Source of the DNA: Rhododendron vialii
Taxonomy: Eukaryota; Streptophyta; Magnoliopsida; Ericales; Ericaceae
Length of the DNA stretch: 64,000 nucleotides
Assembly: GCF_030253575.1 (NCBI RefSeq)
Contig: NC_080561.1
Span: 6,833,001-6,897,000 of the forward strand
Reading direction: 5' to 3'
The notes below the pieces were generated by a model. The model worked only from the letters and a program-made list of their open reading frames with translations, was not told where the DNA came from and made no database searches. A program made the translations under genes and the position numbers. Each line of letters opens with the position of its first letter. The first letter of the stretch is position 1. Positions 31,049-42,023 of the stretch are shown in pieces.

Positions 31049-33067
31049 AGTTAGAGGGGGTAAAGTGTGTCTGACCTATAGTTAGAGGGGGTAAACAGTA
31101 TTTTACCCTAAATTGTTTATTGTGATTGAGAATTCCATTTCAAAAATAAACAATGCGAAATGTTACCGAATCCCCCGATGATTTGTTCACCATTGGTGCA
31201 AAGATCGGCTGTGGGGCTCATCCAAGGTCTCTTATAGATAATTTAAACAGTTTAATATTTTACAATACTTTTTTGATTGGCTTGTAAAAAATTATATCAA
31301 TCAAATAAATGTAGGTATTTGATCAAATCTTTCAATTTTCAGAATATAGCGGCACAAGTCAAAGATAGAAGACCAAAAGTCCTTTAGTGACACCGAGATT
31401 CAAATCAGAAAAATTAAAGAGACACCGTGAAATCCCATCAAAAGTAGCAAAATACAACGATGAAGCTATAATCCGCATACATTAGATAAGCAGAAAGGGT
31501 GATTGCGTTCCACATCCAGGACCATTAACGGTAAAAGCAATATAAGATACTGACTTTAAACAAATTCTTATACAGAGTAAATTCAAACTAACATTTGCAC
31601 TACTCTCCCTTTTTCATTTCTATTCAGCCGCAACCCATCAATCTCTCTCTCTCTCTCTCTCTCTCTCCACGAGCAATCAGTTTTTGGTAGAACGGTTAAA
31701 TAATTTTGATACTTGAAACCGGAGGCAGATTTTACTCCAGGCACCATAGCTCATTCTGCAGAATGTACCTAAGAAAACGAAACAACTAGAACATTAGCAT
31801 ATTCTTTGATACATCTTATACTACCTTCAGAAAAAGTTTCCGAACATCTGACCTACATAAAAAATGACAACACAGCACAAAAAAAAATGCCTCAAGAGAA
31901 AAGATATATAGTGAACAACTGAGCAACGGATTCAATACTTTACTCATTGGTCTACGTAGTTAGAAAGAGCAAAGCGATCAGCGATCAGCCTTTGCCATTG
32001 GACCAAAACTAAAGGGAAAGGTGACGAAAATAGTAAAGCTAATAACGCGATTAAAAATTTTATCAGTGAAGTACATAAGAGGAAATGTTCAGCTTCACCC
32101 CAAGTTGAATCAAAAAGCCACCAGGTTGAAAGGTTAAGTTGCAAACTTGCACAATATGGTAATTAACTTACGATGAAACAAAACGTAAAAGGAGCTTTTC
32201 CAATGTCTCAACTAAGTTGCACAAACACTTACCCAGCTTAGTTAGTCGGACGAAGCCCTATGGTCGGTTAATTCAATGGAAATATAAATTGGAAGTAGGA
32301 AGGAGAAAACACATTCGTCAGTGAAGTGTATGCAGCAACTGTGTAAGAATTAGGAGAAAACTCTACACCACAAAACCCACAGAAGATATACACCACAGAC
32401 TGGAAACACCAAACACACTGAGAGACGACATAGGACTAGGCCCCGGGATAGCAGGAGGTAAACCCAACTCTGTTGCCTGTGCTAGCCTTCACATCTTACA
32501 TGCACTAATGGTGTCGCTAATAGAACTCAACAATTTTGAAGTTATCTAACAAACATCCAAGCATTTACGTCGAAAGGTCATCTGATCCAATGAATGAAGA
32601 ATGATCTAGGGACATGTCTCCTGAACCAAACAACGGGGTGCCATTTTTTTGATATCATGGGGTCTTCTAATAGCCTCCCAAGCTCTCTTGATTGACTAGT
32701 CTGTCATTCTTGGCTAGTCCTCCTTTGAGATGTCTGGCATTACATATGCAGGTATGGTGAATGATTCCTATGTCACCCCATTCCTCTCCCTAAGCCACTT
32801 CCACCCTCCATCACTGGTGATTGAAGACACCTTGACAGCTAGAGATCTCAAGATTATAAACAAACGTAAGCCCAAATCTCTTATGTACAGGCCCCAAAGG
32901 CTCCCAATATATCCAGCCACAAATAAAAAAAGAAAAGAAAAGAAAAGAAGAAGGGGGATTTAGGAATTCTTATGGAGTATTGAATCAAGGGCTGACAAAT
33001 GATTTTAAGACTTAACACTATTTTAAAATACCATAAAGAATCAGCATGAATAGGCAAAATACATACA

Positions 33068-33318
33068 CATCTCCCTGATAATCATTGTGCCACTTAACCC
33101 ACACACAAAGGCACCCTCCAAGAACAGTAAGTAAGTCAACCATACAATCCATAGATGGCACGGTACGAAATTTTTCATCTGCTAAATCAAGTGCAACAAT
33201 AACTCGTACTAGTTCTAGCAAACCAGTGGAGTGCCCCACTAACAAGAACCCCAGATTTATGTCCAATACTTGAATCATAAGGCGAGTTCTCAATCTTTTT
33301 CCAAGAATTTGCCCTCAA
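33068..33318 (-). pseudogene. F-box gene mid-region tail downstream of the intact gene (unit B)
   Basis: The minus strand encodes part of an F-box-associated domain (SGVLLVGHSTGLLELVRVIV-like, then ADEKFRTVPSMDCM and VLGGCLCVWVKWHND). It lies about 100 bases past the stop of the intact gene and has no F-box. Its upstream border coincides with a duplicated ATCTAGAAGAAATGAAAAAA sequence, as in units A and C. Confidence 0.85.
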
Positions 33319-33384
33319 GGAATATATATATTACATGTCCATATCTAGAAGAAATGAAAAAATAAAGCTAAGTTCATACATATT

Positions 33385-33390
33385 ACCTGT
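33385..33390 (-). promoter_or_regulatory. Possible splice donor in the F-box 3' untranslated region
   Basis: On the minus strand, GGACAG|GTAATATG lies about 35 bases after the stop codon of the intact gene. The same sequence follows the C-terminal fragments in units A and C. It could splice the transcript into the truncated tail or beyond. Confidence 0.35.
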
Positions 33391-33420
33391 CCATATCTAG
33401 ATGTACGTTTGTTGTGATTC

Positions 33421-34479
33421 TTAGCAATGCCAATGCCTATTGGGTGAAACAAGGCTCTCCACATAAGTTCCTGCTGCAAAACTAATTGGAAGGCCGTGAA
33501 CCACTAGCTCCTTGGATTTTCCTTCCTGCGGATCAAAGAGAACAAACTTTTTGTTGTGTACTTGGAACAAAACTCGGTCAGCCCTTGATGAACTCAAGTG
33601 TTTCCAATAATCATTAAACCCTTCATAAGTGACTGTAAATTTAGTCCAAGATTCATCGACACCATACTCTTTCATCACCCAAAAATCCGCATGATTATGA
33701 TCATACCACTTACCAGACACACAAAGGCACCCTCCAAGAAGAACAAGTTGATCGCCCATACAATCCAAAGTAGGAATGGTACGATATTTTTCATCTGCTA
33801 AATCAAGTGCAACAATAACGTTACTCGTACTAGTTCTCCCAATCCAGTGGAGTGCCCCTCTAACAAGAACCCCAGATACGTGTCCAACACCTGAATGATC
33901 GCACGGAGAGTTCTCAATCTTTTTCCAAGAACTGGTCCTCAAGTCATGTAAACTGGCTTCTTTATCACCGGACTCCTGGTGATGAGAAATACATACAACT
34001 TTGAAATCGTCGCTCTGTGAGTCATAACCAAACCCATAACCATCGAAACATTTCCAAGGGTTGCCGTTGAATGCAGAAGGACATGGCGGTAATTTTCTAA
34101 ATTCTCTAGTAGACGGGTTAACCAAATAGTAACAGATATATTCCCATTCATCATCGCGCACCCAAAGGCCAATCAACAACAAGCCATCACACGAACCGTA
34201 GATTTTGTAGAAATGTTGGCCTTCCTCGGTTGGCAATTTGAAGTGTGCTCGCACCGATTCGTCACCAAATTGAAACGACTCGAAGTCCTCGGAGTACAGG
34301 TTGTCACCGTACCGAAAAATCACACGCTCATGTTTTTTGTTAGCGAGATGTGTTCGGATGAAATGAGGGTGGGAGATTAGAGATCGCCATGGTTTGGAAA
34401 CGCACCTGAATCTGCAGAGGGAGACGACGGGGAGTCGAGAGAGTATGTCGGAGACGATCTCGTCCGGAAGGTTCGGCAT
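33421..34479 (-). CDS. F-box protein with F-box-associated (FBA) domain, CPR30-like, copy 1
   Basis: F-box proteins are the substrate receptors of SCF ubiquitin ligases and bind SKP1 through the N-terminal F-box. I start at MPNLPDEI (34479), the start shared with copy 2; the longer open frame to 34632 adds 51 unconserved residues. The product is 352 residues from a single exon. Residues 1-45 form the F-box (LPDEIVSDILSRLPVVSLCR, then FRCVSKPWRSLISHPHFI). Then follow the FBA landmarks GSCDGLLLIG, LVNPSTREFRKLPP and FGYDSQSDDFKVV, and kelch-like blades to LVVHGLPISF. It resembles CPR1/CPR30-type proteins that control immune-receptor levels in Arabidopsis, but the family is large and targets vary, so no specific role is claimed. 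It is about 70% alike to copy 2 at 44390-45412. Confidence 0.93.
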   Translation of the reverse strand: MPNLPDEIVSDILSRLPVVSLCRFRCVSKPWRSLISHPHFIRTHLANKKHERVIFRYGDNLYSEDFESFQFGDESVRAHFKLPTEEGQHFYKIYGSCDGLLLIGLWVRDDEWEYICYYLVNPSTREFRKLPPCPSAFNGNPWKCFDGYGFGYDSQSDDFKVVCISHHQESGDKEASLHDLRTSSWKKIENSPCDHSGVGHVSGVLVRGALHWIGRTSTSNVIVALDLADEKYRTIPTLDCMGDQLVLLGGCLCVSGKWYDHNHADFWVMKEYGVDESWTKFTVTYEGFNDYWKHLSSSRADRVLFQVHNKKFVLFDPQEGKSKELVVHGLPISFAAGTYVESLVSPNRHWHC

Positions 34480-34670
34480 CTCAACCCTAATCGCTAGCGC
34501 AGAGAGAGAGAGCCAGAGACCTATGTTAAACTCCCATGCATAGCATGGGTACGTTGCTTGTTGTTGACGTTTTATACACCGTGGGATTAGTGGTAACCTT
34601 GTGAGACTTGGCCTCCTTAATTTTCTCCACAATATTAGAATCTCACCCCCAACAAACTTACATCATAATT
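34480..34670 (-). promoter_or_regulatory. F-box copy 1 leader, joined to a foreign promoter-like block
   Basis: The first 60 bases upstream of the ATG (CTCAACCCTAATCGC, GAGAGAGAGAG, ACCTATG) match the leader of copy 2 and include a telo-box-like AACCCTAA. From about 34572 the sequence instead matches, on the plus strand, the GGGATTAGTGGTAA...CACAATATTAGAATCTCACC block found upstream of units D and E. Confidence 0.5.
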
Positions 34671-34710
34671 AATTCCTATATAAATATAATGTTGCATACA
34701 CGCAGAAATT

Positions 34711-35378
34711 AAAACTGCTATGATTGAGGCGGGGGCAGGGCGGGTTGAATTGCCGTCTCTACCTCTGTCCCATATTGCTCTTGTTTTTGCCATGTCGTGC
34801 CTTATTTACTTACCTGTGCAGGAGCACGGTGGTGGAACGCGGAACTTGTCTTTGGTGTCATCAGTGTCCTGATCATGTTGGCCGTTCTCATAGCTATCAA
34901 CATTGGGCTGTTCATCCTCTCCCATTTGCTGGCGTCTAGTGAGCCCACTAGGGCGGAAAAAGATCACTATAGCGAAATCTGGAGAGGACATTTCATGTTG
35001 CGGAAAACGGCGGCTCTTGCCCTAGTTATCATTCGGTGGAGCAACAAGCTGAACCTCCTCCTTCTTAGCCTTAAAGCTTCACGACTGTGTTGATGATGTA
35101 AGCCGCCCACAATCCTCTCCAGATTTCGCTATAGTGATCTTTTTCCGCCCTAGTGGGCTCCCAAGACGCCAGCAAATGGGAGAGAATAAACAGCCCAATG
35201 TTGATAGCCACGCGAACGGGCACGGCCTACATCAGGACACTTATAACACCAAAGACAAGTTTTACGTTCTACCACCGTGCTCCTGCACAAGTAAACAAAT
35301 AAGGAACGACATGGCAAAAACAAAGGTAGAGATGTCAATTCAACCTGCCCTGCCCCACCTCAATCATAGCGGTTTTTT
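34711..35378. repeat. Long inverted repeat, about 270-bp arms, 120-bp spacer
   Basis: Arms 34711-34990 and 35112-35378 pair through GCTATGATTGAGG at the ends, TTTGCCATGTCGT, AGGAGCACGGTGG, CATTGGGCTGTT and CTATAGCGAAATCTGGAGAG. The left arm is open on the plus strand (34797-35093) with a hydrophobic stretch (ELVFGVISVLIMLAVLIAIN) that I do not recognise. It could be a long-terminus element that picked up coding sequence, or an inverted duplication. No target duplication seen. Confidence 0.82.
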
Positions 35379-35639
35379 ACCCAAACAAAAAAACAAAAAT
35401 TATCACTTTTCTTAGTTAGAAATTTTCGTGCTCCACCTATCATGTTTCTTCTGTTTGAATTTTTTGTTTGAATGGAATCAATTGTGATTGGCTCTAGTTT
35501 TGTAGATCTCATCCTTCGTGTCTTCATTGTTTGACAATTAAATTCTCCTTTCTAATTGCCTACGATTATTGGTTTTCTTTAAAAAAATTTTGTTGTACTT
35601 GATTGTGTTCTTCTTTTTTTTGCCAATATTATATACATC

Positions 35640-35790
35640 AGCGGAGATTAGTAGGGTATTAATATGTTAACTCAGTTGATACGTCTCCCTTAGTGCAGGC
35701 ATGTTCGAGCCTCGCGAGGGGCGATTTGGAGTTCAGGGCTATGGACAGCCTCTGAACCCGCTGTGGACCAAAATGAACAATAATGTGGTC
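35640..35790 (+). mobile_element. tRNA-derived SINE-like remnant
   Basis: Contains an A-box-like AACTCAGTTGATACG (about 35669-35683) and a B-box-like TGTTCGAGCCTCG (35702-35714) at tRNA-like spacing, then GGCTATGGACAGCCTCTGAACCC as in the copies at 37060 and 46420. Too short and worn to assign a family. Confidence 0.4.
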
Positions 35791-36433
35791 CAAAATTGGA
35801 ATAGAAATGGGCCTTTGAGGGCTATCAAGTCGTAGACTTCACCTGGGAACGACTTGCAGATTTTAAACTGTCGGGCCCCCAAAGTATGTTATAAGGTAGC
35901 CCAATATGATTATCCGAAAACGAAAAGAAACAAAGTCTAACAAGTAACAGCTAAATATCACCTTCAAAAAAAGGTCGGGTCGGGTCGGGTCGATTTTGAG
36001 TATGACCCGTCCCATATTTGACCTGAACCGTTTCAACCTTCATACTATAGACCCATATTCAATCCATGACCTGTTTCAATCCGCCCATTTACCACCTCTA
36101 ATTATTTGGATGCGGCAAAACTATATTTGGTTTGTGTAATTGCTTCACTGTACAAAAGAAAACTCGAAGATCGTTGTATCTTGGGAAAGGAGTACCATTC
36201 AACACGGGGGAAAATGAGGTATATCATTCCTAAGGAGAGCGCTGCCTCGACCACCCCCACGAGCTTTTCTATTCCTTCTTCTATCCATTTATTTCTTGAA
36301 TATGATTGATGAATATAGTATTATTTAGAATTACTACTACTATTATTCAATCAGAAATTCCTATCACATGCAAACTTTTTCAAGCGATTACAAATTGGTG
36401 GATCTGTGTTCTAAATTTTTGAAATTAATTACA

Positions 36434-36720
36434 TGAACGGCGTTGATGCAAGCACGTACTAAAGGCCCAAAGCCAACAACGAGTATTAGAAGTCATTTAT
36501 GTTCCTTCTATTTATGTATTTTGTCATTCGTTAAACATAATCTACTCTATCTTAAGGTACTTGGGAGGGAAATGTGTGCTTACGGAAATCGAACATTGTT
36601 CATTTCTGTCCCTTCACATGAGGATTTTTCGTTACATTTTTTGGTGCAAACAATTTTTTGGTATGCTTTGGTTTCTAGGTCGTGAAAGATATATATTTTA
36701 ATCTGGATATCCACGAGGGG
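36434..36720 (+). pseudogene. Fragments of the unit D/E coding segment
   Basis: 36434-36475 matches GAACGGCGTTGATGCAAGCA...AAAGGCCCAAAGCC of unit E (54250-54285), and 36600-36720 matches the later stretch with CCTTCACATGAGGATTTTT. The middle is rearranged. No open frame. Confidence 0.65.
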
Positions 36721-37490
36721 ACTGTTCATAAGGGTAGATTGAGAGCCCTTAATTCAAGTATCAGAGCAAATGTTCTCAAGAACAATAGAGATATGCCTTT
36801 TGGATGCCTTGAAAGATTTGAAAGATTCGATTGATGCTCTCTTGCCAAATGTAGTAGTCCCTTCCTGCCATAATGTTTGGGCTTTTGGGGGAATCCAGCT
36901 TTTTATGGAACATCAACGTTACAAACTAAAAACAATTTGATTTTCCAAAATACTCCTAATTTGACATCTAGTAAGATGTCAAAATAATATTCCAATGTTG
37001 ATGGTGACTTAAAAAGAAAAGGCAAAATAAGAAATGTACTCAATTATACTCATGGTATTTTCTGGTTTTTCCCTTGGGCTACGGGTTTGAGTTCGTCAGG
37101 GGCGTTGTAGTTTAGGACTATGGAAAGCCTTTGGAACCCTTGTGCACTAACTTACCAACTATCCCCTAACATCCACTGATATATATTGTTTAGCTAAAAA
37201 AATAAATATAGACAAAATGGACATACATTTTGGAACACCAAGAAATGGAATCATGGGCTAAAAAAATTGGACGGATGGAGTACTATATCATAGCTACCCA
37301 AGCAGTTTTCCTTATTATGTTGCAGAAAGATTTGCCAAATTGGAATATCCCAAGAATGCTGCACCTTACATGTATTTACCACATAGGCTGCAAATTTGCT
37401 GCCAGACTTCTCTTGAGAAAGGACAATCGAAGAAGAGATGAGATATGGTTTCACACTTTCACTTGCTAAAAACATATAACAAAGCAGTGT
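36721..37490. repeat. Segment duplicated at 46024-46765
   Basis: Starts GAGGGGACTGTTCATAAGGG and includes AATTCAAGTATCAGAGCAAA and TTGAAAGATTTGAAAGATTCG. The other copy lies upstream of F-box copy 2. Both copies carry the same MITE with a SINE-like insertion, so the segment was copied after those insertions. Confidence 0.85.
36857..37280. mobile_element. Stowaway-like MITE with a SINE-like piece inside
   Basis: Lies between TA dinucleotides. Termini GTCCCTTCCTGCC... and ...GGACGGATGGAG. Compared with the related element in the 1073-2277 intron it has an extra segment at about 37060-37205 with a B-box-like GGTTTGAGTTCG and an A-rich end. Confidence 0.65.
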
Positions 37491-38691
37491 CTAGGTATGT
37501 TTTTGGGAACCATATTTGTGCTAGTACAGTACTACTTTAGGGTAATGGGGTCTGAATCATATAATGGCAGATCCAGGAATTTGACTTTGTGAGAGCGCCA
37601 ATTTTGTTGTAACCGTAAAATATATGTGAGTTGCAATTAAGCAAAATCACACTAAAATAATCTTAGCATTCGTGATAAACTAATAACGTTTAAAGTTTAT
37701 ATGTCTATTTCAATTGGCCTGTTACTTGAGCAAATTTGTACACCTCGACTTTATTTGTTAAAGAAAAATTATCACGTGTTCATCATCTATTTTCCTAGTA
37801 ATAACTCTACGCATACAAATTTCGGAGACTAAAAGTGTACAAATGCAATGTGCGGGTTCACTTTGAGTCCCACACAAATGATCCTAGACGTTCATATTGT
37901 AAAGAACAAATTCTTAGCTTTTCTTGTAAAAAAACTATTTCTATCGAATACCGATGAGTGCTTGATTATTCATTCAGAATTCGTAGTCCTAACTTCTGTA
38001 TTGAAAGTTGAATGAATGGATCAAACACTTAGCGATATCTGATTAAGCTGATGTTTTTCAAATAAGGCTTAAACATTGTCCTCTATAAATGAGCGATTGC
38101 GATCATTTACACGAGACCTGAGGTGAATTCTAAAATTTCTATATGTACAAAGTCGGAAAAAATGAGTGGGTCACGTGCCCCTCATTAGGTCCGCCCCGCC
38201 GCCAACGTCACATTTATTAGTATTTTTCTTAGAATAACATTTAACTGCCAGTAATAGTCTTTAGTAGCTTCCTCCCCCTTAAACTAGGTGTGCTCCTCAT
38301 CATAGAATACCCAAGTACACCGTGGGATTAGTGGTAATCTTGTGAGAATTGGTCTCCTTAATCTTCTCCACAATATTAGAATCTCACCCTAACAAACTAT
38401 TGGGATTAATTAGTAGTAATCTTGTGAGATTTGGTCACCTTAATTTTCTCCACAATATTAGAATCTCACCCTAACAAATTATTTATACATCATAGGTGTA
38501 ATGCATATATATATACCACCGCGCAAACCTTAGATTTCACTCAGTCTTTGTTCTCTTTGAATAATCCACACCTGACCATACCTTTTCCTCTGCCTTTAAG
38601 GCTTCAATCTGTTCACAGATTCTAAAAAGGCTATTGCTGTTTTCCTTTTTCGTTTTATATAGTTGAGGTTAGCCCTTCATTAATTATTTCA

Positions 38692-39135
38692 AATCAGGTG
38701 GAAACTTTCAAGAATAGAAGAGCGCTAGACTCAACGCTCTCGGATGCTCGGGGTGCATTGAAAGGGCTCAGCCGAGTTGATTTTATGTTTTGCCTTATAA
38801 TTCTTGTGAACTGAATGCTGATATTCCAGAATAGTGCGACAAAGAATTTGTTTATGTTCAAAATAACAAATTGCTGATGACGGTTATTGTGAACATTATA
38901 AACAGATTCATGAGGCATCCAGTTCACAAGCACAAGAATCATGAGGCAAAACATGAAACCAACTCTTCGGTTGAGCCCTTTCAACGCAGCCCAAGCATCC
39001 GAGAGGGTTTAGTAATCAGCGCTCTTCTTTCTTTGAAAGTTGCACCTGATTTATTGAAGTAAACATCTTATTATGGAGCCATCGACATCCAGCAAGTAGA
39101 ATCACAAGAGCCTTAAATATTAGTAGAACTTTTGC
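38692..39135. repeat. Inverted repeat in unit D
   Basis: Related to 53381-53994. The left arm begins at GGTGGAAACTTTCAAGAATA and the right arm ends CTTTGAAAGTTGCACC and continues past GAATCACAAGAGCC. The left arm is truncated relative to unit E, leaving an asymmetric hairpin. Confidence 0.75.
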
Positions 39136-39565
39136 AATATATATCCATTGTCATCAACACTTGCAACAAGTGGAGGTTGAAGATGTTAAGACTAGATGAA
39201 ATGGATGTAAGTTTGTCCAATTTTGTATCACAAAATTTCTTGCTTTTAACAAAGATGGGATTCCCAGCCCGCCGGAAAACCCACCTTTGTTGCAAATACC
39301 GATCCCCGAGTATCGTGCTGCGAGGTTCCGTTTGCTTCCATTTCAAGATTTGCCTCACGAGTCATGCAAAAGGACAAAATCATGTCCAGCAACTATACTT
39401 GTCACCGGTGAAATTAAGTCTCTGGCACAAGGTAATTTATCCATCCACCTTCCCTCTCTTTAATGTTTTTGACCGAATAAGCCAAAAAATAAAAAAGTCT
39501 GCTTTTTTTTTTTGCTTTTATGAATTCAAAAGGAATCAACTGAAGCAGATGTCGCCCTTTCGGAT

Positions 39566-40372
39566 GCGAAGAGTACAATTAAACAAGTGTTCGAGTTTAC
39601 AGTAAGCTATATTTCTGCTGTGTCTTTTGTTAGAGATATCATTGTGAATTTTGTTCCCAGTAGAAATTAAAGGCCCAAAGCCAAAACCCTCGGACTAGGC
39701 CTGTCAATGGGCCTGATCCGGATGCAGATCCGAATATGATAAGATCAGAACTCGATCCGAATCCAAAAAGACCCGAATCCGATAAAATTTGAATACGATA
39801 GTGGTAATCCGAATCTGGAAAAGCCGGATCCAATCCGAAAACTCTTGTACTTCAAAAATTTTAGCAAAAAAAAAAAAAATTTCAAAAACATACAAATTTT
39901 TTTTTAAAAATAAATATTTTCGAAATTTTTTTTTAAAAATTTAAAATAAAAATACAACTTCTTAAACATTTTTTTTTCAAAATAAAAAATTTACTGTTTT
40001 TTTAAAAAAAATTGAAAAAATAAAGTTCGGATTCGGATTGATAACGGATTTAATCTGATTCGAATCCGATCCGTATTTGGATTACCGGATTCGGATTATT
40101 AGATCGACGTTATTGGATTCGGATCAGATTTTTCAGATTGGATTCGGATCGGATCCGGTCCATTGACAGGTCTATTTCAGACATTGAAGCTTCATTTGAT
40201 AACAGGTATAAGAAAAGTTACATCATTTTGGAATAAAGTTGATGCATTTTCTCACACATGCATTGCTCTCTGTTCAGGATGCCTTATGAAAGTAGCCTCC
40301 AATGCGGCCGTTGTGTTTGATCTTGAAAGTTTTTCTGCAGCTGAGAGAGTTAAATGTCTTTTTCCTCCCAAA
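39566..40372 (+). pseudogene. Unrecognised coding segment, unit D, disrupted by a hAT
   Basis: Parallels the open frame in unit E (54137-54565). It reads DVALSDAKSTIKQVFEFTVS... and ends at a TAA after FVPSRN. After the hAT (39696-40174) the homology resumes with SHTCIALCSGCLMKVASNA and ESFSAAERVKCLFPP. No domain recognised. Confidence 0.6.
39688..40182. mobile_element. hAT MITE, 479 bp, with empty site in unit E
   Basis: The element is 39696-40174. Termini TAGGCCTGTCAATGGGCC and the inverse CCATTGACAGGTCTA; subterminal GGATCCGG/CCGAATCC motifs. The flanks CCTCGGAC and TTTCAGAC are both one or two changes from CTTCGGAC, the uninterrupted 8-mer in unit E (54292-54299), so the worn target duplication can be verified from the sister copy. 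Confidence 0.9.
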
Positions 40373-40509
40373 AGAAAGGGAATTGATATTGCCACACCAT
40401 TTTTTGATACTACCACACCCTGCAAGTGTATTTTTGCACCAAAAAAATATACTTGCAGGGTGTGACATTATCAAAAAAGGATGTGGCAAAATCACAACCC
40501 CAAAAGAAA
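40370..40509. mobile_element. Tiny hAT-like MITE, 124 bp, 8-bp target duplication
   Basis: The element is 40378-40501, flanked by AAAAGAAA (40370-40377 and 40502-40509). The ends GGGAATTGATATTGCCACAC and the inverse of GGGGTTGTGATTTTGCCACA pair imperfectly. The centre is a palindrome (CACACCCTGCAAGT / ACTTGCAGGGTGTG). Absent from unit E. Confidence 0.85.
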
Positions 40510-40759
40510 TGTCTTTTTGATTTAAGAAGTCATTTCTGTTCCTTCACATGAGGATTTTTAGATACGTTTTTTTGGTTCCAACAATGTTTTGGTATGCTTC
40601 GATTTTTGGTGCCTCGTTCCTTTGAAACATGTTTTCATCTGGATTTCATACAATCGATGATTGTCTACAACGATATGCTATGTTTGTCATAATGCGCATG
40701 AGCCATGATAACCGGGTATGGGGTCTGCTCTTGATTCTCGAGGTTTTCTGGTGGGATTA

Positions 40760-40901
40760 GAGCATTTCTAGTACTATTTGCAAACTGCATAAGGGAGAAA
40801 CATTTTCTAGTTTGTTGATCATTTTCGCTAAGCATTTCTAGTACTATTTGCAAACTGCATAAGGGAGAAACATTTTCTAGTTTGTTGATCATTTTCGCTA
40901 A
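40760..40901 (+). repeat. 71-bp perfect tandem duplication
   Basis: AGCATTTCTAGTACTATTTG ... TTGATCATTTTCGCTA occurs twice back to back (40760-40830, 40831-40901). Unit E has one copy (about 54707-54780). It lies exactly at the junction between units D and C. Confidence 0.95.
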
Positions 40902-41280
40902 TCAAAAGTAGCAAAATACAATGACGAAGCTATAATCCACACACATTTGATAAGACGAGAGGGAGATGGCGTTCAATATGCAGGTCAATTAACAGTCCCT
41001 TCTAAAACAAAAAACCAATATGAGATACCGACTTGAAACAAATTCTTGTACAGAGTAAATCCAAACTAACATTTGCACAACTCTCACTTTTTCATTTCTA
41101 TTCAGCTGCAACCCACAACTCTCCATGTCTCTTTCTCTCTCTCCACGAGCAATCAGTTTTGGTAGAACGGTTAAATAATTGATCCTTGAAACCGGAGGCA
41201 CATTTTACCCCAAGCACCATAGCTCATGCTGCAGAATGTACAAATACCATACAATTAGAACATGAACATAGTACTTTGTC

Positions 41281-42023
41281 TGGACGCGGAGTCCCTATAG
41301 TGAGGCTAACTTGCTGCACCTTGCAGCCCCACCAAAACTCCACCGTTTTGGGTAATTTAAGAATGCTATATAGAAAACACATGAACCCCCTTGTACCCTC
41401 TTCTTTGTTTTCTTCTCCAAGAAATAAAATACAGAAAAGGGGTACTCAATCCAGACTCGAGCTTTTCCACTAATCTCTAATCAATTTTGGTCATCAAACT
41501 AGAAAATTTACCTTGAAGACTTAATTTCTGAATCGGATTGATAATGAAAAAAATAGAAAAAAGTTTTACTTTGAAGACTTTAATTTCGAAATCAGATCTT
41601 ACATGGAAAAATGCTCGTAACTAAGAACTTCAAAAGAGAAGGAAACAATTCATAATCTAGAAATCCAACCCTATTTCCATGGAGTTTTGTATTCTCAATA
41701 TAAATTTAGGTTAAGAAGTTCAGGAACCTGAATACAAAACGAAAGGTTCTTTTGGATTCAATCAGATCCAGAATAAATCTCTACTCATATTGTTCTAGTT
41801 CCTCTTTGGGTACGACTACTGTCATGTTCTAGTTCCTCTATGTATTTTCGTGGAGGAAGGAAAGTTGCAGCAGAAAAAGGAAAAAAAAAAGAGGAGGAAG
41901 GGGGTCTTGAGAGAGAGAAAGGGAGAAAGTACAGAGTATTAATTTCCCCATAACAGAACGGTGGCGTTTGGGTGGGGCTGCAAGGTGCAGGGAGTTAGCC
42001 TCACTGCAGGGACTCCGCGTCCA
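41281..42023. mobile_element. Terminal-inverted-repeat element in unit C, 743 bp
   Basis: The termini TGGACGCGGAGTCCCTATAG and the inverse, CAGGGACTCCGCGTCCA, continue pairing for about 70 bp (GTGAGGCTAACT, GCACCTTGCAGCCCCACC). Units A and B have the uninterrupted site (ATATTCTTTGATA at 27288 and 31799). The flanks ACTTTGTC and CTCTTTGA overlap that site but are too worn to give a firm duplication length. The interior is non-coding. Confidence 0.85.

Larger units (their letters stand above)
25980..31100. repeat. Segmental duplication unit A (F-box remnants)
   Basis: Homologous, in the same order, to B (31103-34600) and C (40903-45450). Shared blocks are AGTAGCAAAATAC...GATGAAG (26663, 31446, 40908), CATAGCTCAT(C)CTGCAGAATGTAC (27230, 31747, 41219), the GGACCAAAACTAAAGGGAAA block (28000, 32001, 42221), GAGATGTCTGGCATTA (29092, 32727, 43360), and the F-box 3' part. 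A has no F-box N-terminal half and carries the most insertions. Confidence 0.85.
31103..34600. repeat. Segmental duplication unit B (contains intact F-box gene)
   Basis: Collinear with units A and C. It is the shortest unit, lacking most of the insertions seen in A and C, so it is the best reference for the ancestral arrangement. Confidence 0.85.
37500..40903. repeat. Duplication unit D (partner of unit E)
   Basis: Collinear with 51781-54800: TTTTTGGGAACCATAT...GTGCTAGTACAGTACT, the tandem GGGATTAGTGGTAATC block, the CACCGCGCAAACC(T/C)T leader, the inverted repeat and the coding fragment. D has extra insertions at about 37565-38197 (a worn CAGNGGCGGA-family hAT judged by its GGTCCGCCCC end), 39696-40174 and 40378-40501. 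It lacks the BED-finger segment of E. Confidence 0.85.

Noticed and set aside
34480..34632. N-terminal extension of F-box copy 1 by 51 residues
   Set aside because: The extension is not shared with copy 2, and homology begins exactly at MPNLPDEI.
35669..35714. A tRNA gene
   Set aside because: A- and B-box-like motifs only; arms do not pair into a tRNA.
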